Below, in pieces: positions 7,476 to 16,053 of a stretch of 64,000 bases of DNA; position 1 is the first letter of the stretch; every line of letters starts with the position of its first letter. A program made the position numbers and the translations under genes. The notes under the pieces are model-generated. The model ran no database searches, was not told the DNA's origin, and saw only the letters and a program-made list of their open reading frames with translations. Source of the DNA: Desulfopila aestuarii DSM 18488 (lineage in GTDB: Bacteria > Desulfobacterota > Desulfobulbia > Desulfobulbales > Desulfocapsaceae); assembly GCA_945863875.1 (NCBI GenBank), contig CAMBBS010000009.1:2501-66500 (forward strand). Reading direction: 5' to 3'.

Positions 7476-9686
7476 TTATTTTACCCTCTCCAGGGTAAAC
7501 TGGATTTTTTTGCTGAGGATATCCACATCAACAACCGTTACCCGAACAAGATCTCCGATCTGATAGGTTTTGGCGGTATTCTCTCCAAATAAACGGTAGT
7601 TTTTCTTGTCAAAAAAGTAATGGTCATCGCTGAGCGACCCTAGCTGGATGGCACCGCTGATGCACAGGTCTTGAATTTCGACATAGAGCGCGTTCTCCGT
7701 CACCCCGGAAATTATCGCCTCAAATGACTCACCAACTCTGTTTTTCATGTAGCCGATTTTGAGACGGTCGTTCATGTCTCTTTCCGCCGTAACTGCTGTT
7801 CTTTCACGGGCGGAAAGGAATTCTCCTGCCTGGGCGAGGCGTGCCTGCCGGCGGTCTGGTTGCTTTTGTGCCGCATTGCCCGGAAGGAGTTTCAGCAGTT
7901 CACGGTGGACAATTAAATCAGGATACCGCCTGATCGGCGATGTGAAATGCGTATAGTCACTGGCCGCGAGACCGAAATGGCCGACATTTTTCGCCGAATA
8001 TTGCGCCTGCTGCATCGTTCGCAGCAGGAGATTGTTAATGATGTACGCATATTTTGTGTCCTTGCATTTTTCCAAGGCGGCGGCGAACCAGGCTGGAGTT
8101 TTCTCAAAAGGCGTCAGGGCGAGGCCGAGGGTTTTGGCGAAATGAAAAAACTCTTCCGCTTTTATTGATTCGGGTGGTTCGTGTACCCGGTACATTGCCG
8201 AAGTTGTCTGCCGGCTGAACAATTCAGCGACAGCCTCGTTGGCGGCAAGCATGAATTCTTCGATAATCTGGTGGGCAAAGTTTCTTTCTGCCGGTTTGAT
8301 GGATTCGATTTCGCCGGTGACCGTCAGGGTGAATTCCGGCTCTATAAGATTAAAGTCAATCGATCCGCGGGTTTTACGTTTTTTCTGCAGGGCCGTTGCC
8401 AGTTCTCCGGCCCATTTCAGTCCGGTAAGAAAGTCCTTGTGTTCTTTTCGAGTGGCCGGGTCTTTGTCGATAAGTATCTTCCGTACGGTTGTATAGGTGA
8501 AGCGGTGCCGGCTGCGGATTATTGATCTGCAGAAATGTTTGCCGAGCAGTGTCCCGGAGCGGTCAAAATCGAGAATCGCCGAGAAGGTGAATCTGTCTTC
8601 TTGCGGCACGAGGCTGCAGAGGTTGTTGGACAGTTTTTCCGGCAGCATGGGTATGACTCTGCCGGGAAAATAAATAGAAGTTCCCCGGGTGTAGGCTTCC
8701 CGGTCAATTGCCGAATCCGGCGTGACAAAATGACTGACATCGGCGATCGAGACATAAAGACGAAAGCCTTTCCGTGTTTTGGTAACGCAGACGGCATCAT
8801 CGAAATCTTTTGCACTCTCCCCGTCTATGGTGACGTGGGCGATTGGCCGTAAATCCTCTCTGTTCTGCACGTCGGTGAACGTTTCATGGAGCTTTTCCGT
8901 TTCCTGCATTACTTCGTCACTGAATTGATAGGGCAGGTTGAATTGTTCTATCACTAGTCTCATTTGGGTGTCGACCGCATCGGCCGGCCCGAGAATTTCA
9001 ATGATTTTTCCTTGGCGAAACTGCGCTGGGCCGCAGTCCCTGTCGAATTCGGCTATCACCGCATCACCATGTTGCGGCTGCAGGCCGCCCCTGCCGGTAA
9101 TTCTGATGGTGAACGGAAATCTCCGATCATCGGGGTAGACCAGTTGGTCACGGCCTTTTTTGCTGTAAATGCCACCGATTCTATTCCTTCCCTGGGAAAG
9201 TATTGTTACCACACTGCCCTCGGGACGATCATCGTTACGGATACGAAAAACGCGAATTAACACCGTGTCGCCGTGATGGGCATCCGCCATTTCACCGGGG
9301 GATATAAAAGGGTCCCTTTTCAGCAGGGCACTGTTTTTGGAATTTTGGCTTACGTTGACAAAACCGAAACCCTTTGCATGCTGGGTAAGGCTGCCTTCAA
9401 AGAGCAGGGCTTTTTTATGGATTCTATAATTGTTCTTCCCATCTTTATGGACAAATCCCAGATTGATAAGGGACTCAAGGGCCGTTTTGATACTATTCTG
9501 GTCGTGTTTTTTGGTCGGTAAACGATCAAGCAATTCGGCAAGTGAAAGTGAGGAGGCGGCAGCGTAGAGGGTAGCAAGCACCATGTTGTCTTTGGCGCTG
9601 ATTTTACCGTCTCTTTTTTTTGCTCGGGAAGGCTGCTTTTGGTCAAATTGCGTGGATTCTTGGCAAGATTTTCTTTTTTTAGGCAT
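7476..9686 (-). CDS. rnr: ribonuclease R (RNB/VacB exoribonuclease)
   Basis: Processive 3'-5' exoribonuclease that degrades structured RNA and takes part in rRNA and mRNA turnover. About 736 aa: a basic N-terminus with a winged-helix-like segment, cold-shock OB domains (HAKGFGFVNV near residue 115), the RNB catalytic domain with the Asp cluster DGESAKDFDDAV, then ADVSHFVTPDSAIDREAYTRGTS, and a C-terminal S1 domain (VGESFEAIISGVTENALYVEI). ATG 9686 (MPKKRK) was chosen because the open frame upstream runs toward the divergent rel gene and has no family sequence. The nearest ribosome-site-like GGAG is about 20 bases away, so the exact start is uncertain. Confidence 0.93.
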   Translation of the reverse strand: MPKKRKSCQESTQFDQKQPSRAKKRDGKISAKDNMVLATLYAAASSLSLAELLDRLPTKKHDQNSIKTALESLINLGFVHKDGKNNYRIHKKALLFEGSLTQHAKGFGFVNVSQNSKNSALLKRDPFISPGEMADAHHGDTVLIRVFRIRNDDRPEGSVVTILSQGRNRIGGIYSKKGRDQLVYPDDRRFPFTIRITGRGGLQPQHGDAVIAEFDRDCGPAQFRQGKIIEILGPADAVDTQMRLVIEQFNLPYQFSDEVMQETEKLHETFTDVQNREDLRPIAHVTIDGESAKDFDDAVCVTKTRKGFRLYVSIADVSHFVTPDSAIDREAYTRGTSIYFPGRVIPMLPEKLSNNLCSLVPQEDRFTFSAILDFDRSGTLLGKHFCRSIIRSRHRFTYTTVRKILIDKDPATRKEHKDFLTGLKWAGELATALQKKRKTRGSIDFNLIEPEFTLTVTGEIESIKPAERNFAHQIIEEFMLAANEAVAELFSRQTTSAMYRVHEPPESIKAEEFFHFAKTLGLALTPFEKTPAWFAAALEKCKDTKYAYIINNLLLRTMQQAQYSAKNVGHFGLAASDYTHFTSPIRRYPDLIVHRELLKLLPGNAAQKQPDRRQARLAQAGEFLSARERTAVTAERDMNDRLKIGYMKNRVGESFEAIISGVTENALYVEIQDLCISGAIQLGSLSDDHYFFDKKNYRLFGENTAKTYQIGDLVRVTVVDVDILSKKIQFTLERVK

Positions 9687-9865
9687 TATCTGGATTTTTG
9701 ATTTCTCCGACAGGAGAATTTTGTTAAGCTGAATAAGATATTGCCTTTTATGGCTGGTCAGATGAGACACAGGGAAATGGTCGGCAATAGTAGAGAACTT
9801 GTAAGTTAAGACACGTATGGTTTCTGTCCACAGACGGGCGTTGTTTTTACCAGAATTAGGAGAGT

Positions 9866-11971
9866 ATGCGGCGTATTTCATTTGATCTGGAACTTTATCG
9901 CAATCAGATGCAGACCTTGATTGGCGATAAGCCGGGAGTGGAAACCTTCTGGGAAGCCCTCGATTTTTCAGTTGATGCCCATAATGATCAATGGCGCCGG
10001 TCCGGCGATGCATATATTCTTCATCCCTGTGCCGTGGCAAAGATTCTTGCCGAGGAAATGGATATTACCCATCCGGAAATCCTTGCCGCAGCACTCCTGC
10101 ATGACACCGTCGAAGACGTAGAGGAAGTTACCGCCGAGCTGGTCGGCCAGAAGTTCGGCAGTTATGTGCAGGCCATTGTCGAAGGGTGCACCAAGGTTAC
10201 CCACGTCTCCGGGGATAAACAGAAAGACAGCCGCAACACCCACAAGAAAATTTTTACCGGGGCGGCATTGCGGCCGGAGGTTATGCTCGTGAAACTGGCT
10301 GACCGTCTGCATAATCTTCGTACCTTGCGGGCGATGCCGAAGGCCAAACGGCAGCGAATAGCCGACGAGACAATTGATATTTATGCCCCGCTGGCCACGG
10401 TATTCGGCCTGTTTAATCTTAAGCGGGAAATGTATAACCTGGCTCTTTTGTATAAGTATCCGAAACAGGGCGCCAGAATAAACAGCCATATACGCCAGCT
10501 GCAGCAGTCATCTTTTGGCCGGACGATTGTTGAAAGCGTGCAAAAAAATGCCGAACTAAATAATCTCTCCTGCAGGGTAACCGTCCGGACAAAAAAATTA
10601 TGGGCCTACTACGATGTCGCCAATCGAATTCTGGTGCAGCGCATCGATACGCCTCTGGAGATCCTCATTGTCGTCGATGATGTGCAGTCCTGTTACAGGG
10701 CGTTAGGGATCGCCAACCAGACCTTTGTCCCTATCCCTAGAACCATCCGTGATTTTATTGCCAATCCCAAACCGACGGGGTACCAGGGGCTGCACGCCAG
10801 GGCGATTATTGAAGGGCAGAAATTTCTCTTTAAGATTCGCACCGATGAGATGGAGCGAAAGGCGCAGAGGGGCCTGTTTAGAAACTGGAGCTCAAAGGGC
10901 GGAAAACAAGTTACGTTCATTCGAGAAATTCAGGAAATGTTTGACGTTATCAGTTCCGATGATTCTCTGTCCTACCGTGATGTTATTGCCGCCAGCGGTA
11001 TTAAGGAGATCTATACCTATACCCCCCAGGGTGACCTGATCTGTCTTCCCGTGACGTCCACCGTGCTCGACTTTGCCTTCAGGGTGCATACGGAAATTGG
11101 CCAGACCTGTCTTGGGGCCATGATCAGAAATAAACGGGTCGGTCCCTCCTATGTATTGAAAGATGGTGATATGGTTCGAATCGTCCGCGCTGACCAGCCT
11201 ATTCGCTTTGAGCAGCATATGCTGAGCCTATGCAAGACACCGCGGGCACGGGGGGAACTGACCAAAAACTTTAAGGCCAGATGCAAAAAAGTGACCCGGG
11301 AAGTGGGCATTTCCATGCTGCGCCAGGAGATGTTGCGTTATGGAATTCCCTTTGATGTCATGGAAGGAAAAGATGTGCCCGACCTTCTCGCCCATGAATC
11401 GATTCCCTCGCTGGATGAATTGTATGTGCGCATCGGTGAGGGACGGCTGCATCTGAAAGAGGTCATGGAAGATATCAAAAATATTCTCTTTGGCGGCGTT
11501 TCACCGCTGGTGACGCCAACCGGTGCCTTTAATAAGATTGAGCTGACGACCCTCGATCCGGTTTCCGTCAAGCTCTCTTCCTGTTGCAAACCCAATCCGA
11601 CGGCCAAGGACAACTGCGCTCTGCTCACTCCCAAGGGGCTCTCCGTGCACCATAAAAACTGCGAACGGTTTCGACAGCTTAATTTTCAGCGGGAAGATGC
11701 CGTCGATATTTCCTGGAATACCAGGAAGACATACGTCCGCAAGAAGCAAATTCTCCATGTCCTCCGGGCAACGAGAAAAAACATTATGCAGATTATCGGT
11801 TCCGCCCCCCCGGAGCTGGAAATGCAGAGCCTTGAGATTCTCTCCAGCTATTCATCACTTTATCCTGCCTGGGAGCTCACCTTTAAGGTGACTAACCTCT
11901 ATGCATTGCAAAAAGTCCTGAAACACTTTGACAAGTCTGATCTTCCGTATGAATTCGATCTCGACTGTTAA
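9866..11971 (+). CDS. Rel/SpoT family protein, hydrolase domain intact, synthetase apparently inactive
   Basis: RelA/SpoT homologue of 701 aa, with domains in the order HD hydrolase, synthetase, TGS, helical and a C-terminal Cys-containing/ACT-like region. The hydrolase motifs are intact: RSGDAYILHP at 45-54, HDTVED at 79-84 and KLADRLHNLRTL. The synthetase fold is recognisable (IRDFIANPKPTGYQGLHA), but the E-x-Q-I-R-T segment carrying the catalytic Glu reads LFKIRT near residue 321. The catalytic Asp segment Y-D-x-x-A-x-R reads IDTPLEILIV near 258-267, with the Arg lost and the Asp lost or displaced. TGS reads YTPQGDLICLPVTSTVLDFAF. It is probably a (p)ppGpp hydrolase, with a full Rel expected elsewhere. 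ATG 9866 follows AGGAGAG. Confidence 0.88.
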   Translation: MRRISFDLELYRNQMQTLIGDKPGVETFWEALDFSVDAHNDQWRRSGDAYILHPCAVAKILAEEMDITHPEILAAALLHDTVEDVEEVTAELVGQKFGSYVQAIVEGCTKVTHVSGDKQKDSRNTHKKIFTGAALRPEVMLVKLADRLHNLRTLRAMPKAKRQRIADETIDIYAPLATVFGLFNLKREMYNLALLYKYPKQGARINSHIRQLQQSSFGRTIVESVQKNAELNNLSCRVTVRTKKLWAYYDVANRILVQRIDTPLEILIVVDDVQSCYRALGIANQTFVPIPRTIRDFIANPKPTGYQGLHARAIIEGQKFLFKIRTDEMERKAQRGLFRNWSSKGGKQVTFIREIQEMFDVISSDDSLSYRDVIAASGIKEIYTYTPQGDLICLPVTSTVLDFAFRVHTEIGQTCLGAMIRNKRVGPSYVLKDGDMVRIVRADQPIRFEQHMLSLCKTPRARGELTKNFKARCKKVTREVGISMLRQEMLRYGIPFDVMEGKDVPDLLAHESIPSLDELYVRIGEGRLHLKEVMEDIKNILFGGVSPLVTPTGAFNKIELTTLDPVSVKLSSCCKPNPTAKDNCALLTPKGLSVHHKNCERFRQLNFQREDAVDISWNTRKTYVRKKQILHVLRATRKNIMQIIGSAPPELEMQSLEILSSYSSLYPAWELTFKVTNLYALQKVLKHFDKSDLPYEFDLDC

Positions 11972-11992
11972 GGAAAATTGACAGGCCTTTTT

Positions 11993-12568
11993 TCAGGGGA
12001 CGACTGTTTCGTCATCAGTGGCCTTTTGCTCCTTTGGTGTTGCCGGCTTTTCAATGTAATTAGCCAGTATTTTGCCGAGCATGTCCGGCAAGTCGTTTGG
12101 CTGCCTTGAGCTTCTTTTGAGCTGGGTCAGTGTTTTTTCCAGGGTGAGCCTTTCGCCCATGAAGATATGGCGCAGGGTGAGAGAAATAAGTCTGGTGATG
12201 GTGGTGAGGTTGGAAATACGCGACTGGAGATGCTGGTCTCTGTCGAAAGCCGTCGAGGCAAAGATTTCCACCGGGTTGCCGTCAAGCTCACTGATGGAGA
12301 CATACCAGGTGTTGCGTTCCCTGTCTGTTGTCCTGTACCGGACACCATCAAGAACGTCGGGAAGTTCCTGCTCTACATGTTTCGATTGCAGGCAGGCCAT
12401 GATTGGCACTCCGGCTCGCTGGACGAGCCGCTGGAGAACATCAGGTTTGTTCTTTAACAGTTCAACTATGCTTGTGCAGGTCGGACAGAGACCGTCTTCT
12501 TCGCTTGCTGCGCGGTCGCTTTTTCCGGCACAGACGCTACATGTTTCATTTGCCTTTGTTGCTTTCAT
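11993..12568 (-). CDS. stand-alone TSCPD-domain protein with zinc ribbon
   Basis: 191 aa, not an enzyme by itself as far as can be seen. The N-terminus has two CxxC pairs (C10, C13, C28, C31), probably a zinc ribbon. Residues 68-160 (ELPDVLDGVRYRTTDRERNT, then WYVSISELDGNPVEIFASTA) match the TSCPD domain otherwise found at the C-terminus of coenzyme B12-dependent ribonucleotide reductases. The rest is helical and hydrophilic. It starts inside the end of aat (23-base overlap), so translation is probably coupled. It could be a separately encoded C-terminal part or regulator of ribonucleotide reductase, but no nrd gene is in the window. Confidence 0.75.
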   Translation of the reverse strand: MKATKANETCSVCAGKSDRAASEEDGLCPTCTSIVELLKNKPDVLQRLVQRAGVPIMACLQSKHVEQELPDVLDGVRYRTTDRERNTWYVSISELDGNPVEIFASTAFDRDQHLQSRISNLTTITRLISLTLRHIFMGERLTLEKTLTQLKRSSRQPNDLPDMLGKILANYIEKPATPKEQKATDDETVVP

Positions 12569-13244
12569 TTTTCCAGTTGGTAGAGGGGATGATATTTTTA
12601 ATATGTTCTTTGAGGCGTGCCTGAAATTCCCGGCTGCTTATTTCCCTTGCACCAAAACGTAATAAGTGTTCGGTCGTCATCTGGCAATCAATCAGTTGAA
12701 AATTTTTGCTTTTTACATACTCAACCAGAGCGATCAGGGCAAACTGAGAAGCACATTTTATCCTGGAAAACATCGATTCACCAAAAAACACCTGGTCGAG
12801 AGCGACGCCGTAGAGGCCACCGATCAGATTATTGTTCTGCCAGCATTCAATTGAATGGGCAAAGCCGAGCTGGTGCAGGGCTGTGTAGGCCTGTTGCATT
12901 TCCGGGGAGATCCAGGTTCCTCCGCCCTGTTCCGTCCGTATCTTGGCGCACTCGCTGACGACCCGTGAAAAAGCCCTGTCACGGGTTATAGCAACGGAGG
13001 CTGTTTTCGCATAGCGCACCAGCCTCCGGGGGATTTTGAATTCTTCGGGGAAAAGAACCAGGCGGGGGCTGGTAAACCACCAGAGGATCGGCTCGCCTTG
13101 TGAATACCAGGGGAATATCCCCTGGCTATATGCCATCAACAGCCTTTCCGGGCGCAGGTCTCCGCCTATGGCGAGAAGACCGTTGTCTTCGGCATACTCG
13201 GGAGGAGGGAATTGGATTTTTTCGTTCAGCTGGAATATCGGCAT
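12546..13244 (-). CDS. aat: leucyl/phenylalanyl-tRNA--protein transferase
   Basis: Adds Leu or Phe from its tRNA to N-terminal Arg or Lys of proteins, marking them for ClpAP through the N-end rule. About 232 aa, the usual length. Motifs are YAEDNGLLAIGGDL near residue 16, AYSQGIFPWYSQGEPILWW, and GGLYGVALDQVFFGESMFSR near 145-164, all conserved in the family. ATG 13244 (MPIFQLNEKIQFPPPE) is the family start; the longer open frame upstream is not conserved. The ribosome site is weak. It is cotranscribed with the TSCPD gene that overlaps its 3' end. Confidence 0.93.
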   Translation of the reverse strand: MPIFQLNEKIQFPPPEYAEDNGLLAIGGDLRPERLLMAYSQGIFPWYSQGEPILWWFTSPRLVLFPEEFKIPRRLVRYAKTASVAITRDRAFSRVVSECAKIRTEQGGGTWISPEMQQAYTALHQLGFAHSIECWQNNNLIGGLYGVALDQVFFGESMFSRIKCASQFALIALVEYVKSKNFQLIDCQMTTEHLLRFGAREISSREFQARLKEHIKNIIPSTNWKNESNKGK

Positions 13245-13547
13245 AGTTGTCTGCTGGTCTTTGTGTTTTCGATGCGATAGTTCAGCCGTAACCGTACACC
13301 GGAAAACCGAAATGATTGCCTGTTCTCCGAGTTGTAAACGTTTACCCGCAAAGATGCAAGCAAGCGGCTGCTCTACCATTGAAATCACCAGAAGAAAAGA
13401 GCCAGGGCACGGCACCAATGGGGGATCTTTGGCCAATGCAGTTGGCCAGCCGAATAGTCTATTTATTTATTTCAAGAGTGTAGTATTATTGTCCCGTTCA
13501 TTGTGCAGCACCTCCATACAACTGATTACAACCGATTCCACATTATA
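13245..13547. other. divergent intergenic region with a 12-bp palindrome
   Basis: About 300 bases between the starts of aat and the ExeA-like gene. It holds the perfect palindrome GTAAACGTTTAC at 13334-13345, which resembles LacI/PurR-family operators with a central CG. The minus strand near 13365-13385 reads TCAATGGTAGAGCAGC, like a tRNA D-arm, but no matching acceptor or T-arm follows, so no tRNA is called. No clear -35/-10 pair was identified. Confidence 0.4.
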
Positions 13548-15266
13548 ATGAAAGACATCCGCAGCGATTCAGAGAATATCGGCGTATCGCCTTTTCAGGA
13601 AGAAGCCGTTCTTGAAAATTATTTCGATGGGGCCAACCGGGGTGAGGTTTTCGCTCAAGTGCAAGGGGCGATTAAAAACGGAGAAGAAGCCGTTTTTATG
13701 GTCCTCACCGGCGATGAGGGGAGTGGCAAAACGATGCTGTGTCGTCTCCTGGAGCAGGAGGCCTTGCCATTCGGACTTGGCAAAACCGTTTTTTTCCCCC
13801 GGACCGTTGATTCTTTTGACGACGTTGTGCGCGGTATCACGAGGGAACTGGGACTGGATGCGGCAAGCGGCATCGGCTACGGAAATGCAGGTCAGGCCGT
13901 GGACCGGATAGTCGCTTTTCTGCTCAGTGAATCTGTGGAGCTGCTGGTCATCTTTGACGAGGCTGAAAATATGTTCCTCGCCACCCTGGAGAGGATCCGT
14001 AAAATGTTCGATCGGATAAACGAATCCGGCGCACGAATGCATATCCTCTTTTGTGGCCAGAAAACATTTCTGGAAAATTGTGACCAGCTCTCGCTCTGTG
14101 ATTTTGAGAAGGCGGATGAACTGCACTTTACTCTCGCACCGCTTTCTGAGACCGAAACTGCCGACTATCTGGAAAACTGTGCTGCTCGCCTGACGGATAC
14201 CGATGCAACAAAGGTGTTCACCGATGAGGTTGTCGGTAACATCTATAGCCTTGCCCAGGGCAATTTCAGAATGACCAACATGCTTGGTGAGGAGTCAGTG
14301 AAAATCCATGGCGATGACACTTCCTTTATGGTGCTTCTGGAAGGTGTCAAAGACGGGGTCAAGAGCACAAAGAAGCGGTCGGAGGGGGGGAAATATTCTC
14401 ACCCCATGGCCAATGTTGCTGCATATCTGCCCTGGATCGGTGGTGTTGCGGGATGTTTTTTGTTGCTCTTTTACCTGTTCCGTCCGGGGGACGGGGCAAA
14501 TGATGTTGGCCCCGTCATTGACAAAAGCGCAAAAACCGTGCAGCTGGACATACCGGCAGTGGTGCCGGAAGCGACGTCGAATATCGAAATTCCCGGGGAA
14601 CAAAAGCCGGCGGTGGTAGAAACGGCAATGGAGATGCCGCCGGAAAATCTGCCGGCAGACCAGGTCGAGAGTGCGCCTGCAGAAGAGGAAGCTGAAAAAG
14701 AGATTGGGGAAGCCGAAGAAATGAAAGCTCCGCAACAAATGGCTGCAGAGGAAAAAGAAGACATTGCTCACCTGCAACCTGCTGGAGACGTAGAGCAAAA
14801 TCCAGAATTACCGCCGGCCTTAGCGCCGGCCTCACCACCGGCCTTAGCGCCGGTCTCACCACCGCAGGTAATTAAAAGAGAGCCCCGGTCAAGGAAACGT
14901 CACGTCACTCCCGCCATTACCCATTTTCCTGCCGCTAAACTATACGACGAACGAGTGTCGGCGGGTTCTGCCTGGGGGAAGAAGGACAAGCAAGACCTGT
15001 ATACGGTGCAGCTCATGCTTCTGGCATCTACAAGCGCTGAAGAAAACCTCAAAAAGATGTTGGCTCAGGACAACTACCGGCAAGAGGCCGGCAACTTCTA
15101 TATTTTTAAGAAAACAGCCGCACCCGAAAATATATTTGTCTTTTACGGGGAATATCCGACTATGGAGAGGGCCCGTCTGGTGAAAAACAGTCTGCCTGAA
15201 TTCCTCCTTAAGGATAAACCCTACGCTCTTTCCATAAAAGGAGCAATGGCCAAGGTCAGAAAGTAG
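13548..15266 (+). CDS. ExeA/DamX-like membrane ATPase with SPOR-like C-terminus
   Basis: 572 aa. The N-terminal AAA ATPase of the ExeA/GspA type has Walker A GDEGSGKT near residue 55 and Walker B-like LLVIFDEAEN near 127. One membrane segment lies near 292-312 (LPWIGGVAGCFLLLFYLF). A long Pro/Glu/Ala-rich stretch follows (about 325-465), including two copies of PALAPxSP. The last 80 residues (LYTVQLMLLASTSAEENLKK) look like a SPOR domain that would bind denuded peptidoglycan. The order ATPase, membrane, linker and SPOR suggests a bridge between cytoplasm and cell wall, perhaps helping the secretin cross peptidoglycan. ATG 13548 is the better start in context, but no ribosome site is visible; a GTG 45 bases upstream is possible. 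It converges with gspB. Confidence 0.8.
   Translation: MKDIRSDSENIGVSPFQEEAVLENYFDGANRGEVFAQVQGAIKNGEEAVFMVLTGDEGSGKTMLCRLLEQEALPFGLGKTVFFPRTVDSFDDVVRGITRELGLDAASGIGYGNAGQAVDRIVAFLLSESVELLVIFDEAENMFLATLERIRKMFDRINESGARMHILFCGQKTFLENCDQLSLCDFEKADELHFTLAPLSETETADYLENCAARLTDTDATKVFTDEVVGNIYSLAQGNFRMTNMLGEESVKIHGDDTSFMVLLEGVKDGVKSTKKRSEGGKYSHPMANVAAYLPWIGGVAGCFLLLFYLFRPGDGANDVGPVIDKSAKTVQLDIPAVVPEATSNIEIPGEQKPAVVETAMEMPPENLPADQVESAPAEEEAEKEIGEAEEMKAPQQMAAEEKEDIAHLQPAGDVEQNPELPPALAPASPPALAPVSPPQVIKREPRSRKRHVTPAITHFPAAKLYDERVSAGSAWGKKDKQDLYTVQLMLLASTSAEENLKKMLAQDNYRQEAGNFYIFKKTAAPENIFVFYGEYPTMERARLVKNSLPEFLLKDKPYALSIKGAMAKVRK
14814..14861. repeat. two tandem 24-bp units in the proline-rich linker
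   Basis: Two adjacent units beginning CCGGCCTTAGCGCCGG differ by one base (C or T) and encode PALAPASP and PALAPVSP. The copy number could vary by slippage between strains. Confidence 0.85.
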
Positions 15267-15365
15267 TTCGAGTATGTATCGTTATGTACCGTTCGCCAGG
15301 TTGAAAATATCCTCCGTCCATCTTCGCCCATGGTACTCGCTCGCAGTTCAGGAGTTGCGTCGTCT

Positions 15366-16049
15366 TCAATTGGTTTTCACCCGAAAACGAATATTGTTGC
15401 TTTCGATGGCCACTCCTTCCCAGGTAATTTCCTTTAAAAATATTCGGGGTGCGATCACATCCCCTTCGCGCAGTATCTTGCCGTTGATAATGATTATGCG
15501 CTGGGATGGTTTTGCAGCATAGGTATGCCCGGCAAATTTGAGGGGAGGGATTCCCGCCTGTACATTTTGGGGCAGTTCCTCTAAAAGAGGGAGGGGTGGA
15601 ACAGACGACGGCACGGATTCCGGTGGAATACCTGCTGATGGTCCAGAGCTACTCTCGTCTTTGGTCATGGAGGGCTCGACTTCGCCTTTTTCTATGACGG
15701 AGGCTTGCGGCGAGGATGTGCCGTTTTTTTCGGCGTCCTGGTTTGCCACTTGTGCCGGGGGTACCGTCGTCGGTGTTTGTGGTGTAGCGGAAAGAGGAGC
15801 GGCATCCGGGGTTTTGGTCGACGCCGTTTCGGAGAAGAACAGGTGCTGCTGGAAAAAGAATATGCCAAGGGCTATGCAGAAGAACACAACTCCGCCCAAA
15901 ACCAGCTGGAATTTCTGGCGTTGCTTAAAGATGGCGGAAGAATTTCTACGCCGCCCCATGATAGGACCATGGGTCGAATGAAGGTTCGGGGAGGCGCCCT
16001 GTTGCCGTTCCTGGTCGGATTTTTTCAGTGCATCGAGGATATAGGACAT
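15366..16049 (-). CDS. gspB: GspB, type II secretion accessory protein
   Basis: 227 aa. The start MSYILDALKKSDQER is the conserved signature of GspB/ExeB-type proteins. One membrane segment lies at about 47-66, then a Pro/Ser/Thr-rich periplasmic linker, then a C-terminal domain (PPLKFAGHTYAAKPSQRIII followed by INGKILREGDVIAP) typical of GspB. GspA and GspB are known to bind peptidoglycan together and help place the secretin. ATG 16049 is chosen because the signature starts there. The gspA stop lies four bases upstream, so the two form one operon transcribed away from the gspF-E block. Confidence 0.88.
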   Translation of the reverse strand: MSYILDALKKSDQERQQGASPNLHSTHGPIMGRRRNSSAIFKQRQKFQLVLGGVVFFCIALGIFFFQQHLFFSETASTKTPDAAPLSATPQTPTTVPPAQVANQDAEKNGTSSPQASVIEKGEVEPSMTKDESSSGPSAGIPPESVPSSVPPLPLLEELPQNVQAGIPPLKFAGHTYAAKPSQRIIIINGKILREGDVIAPRIFLKEITWEGVAIESNNIRFRVKTN

Positions 16050-16053
16050 GGCG

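Noticed and set aside
9687-10040. N-terminal extension of RNase R by 118 residues
   Set aside because: The extension crosses the start of the divergent rel gene and has no RNase R family sequence.
13300-13400. tRNA-like sequence on the minus strand (TCAATGGTAGAGCAGC resembles a D-arm)
   Set aside because: The acceptor ends do not pair, no proper anticodon arm forms and the T-arm sequence is absent, so no tRNA is supported.
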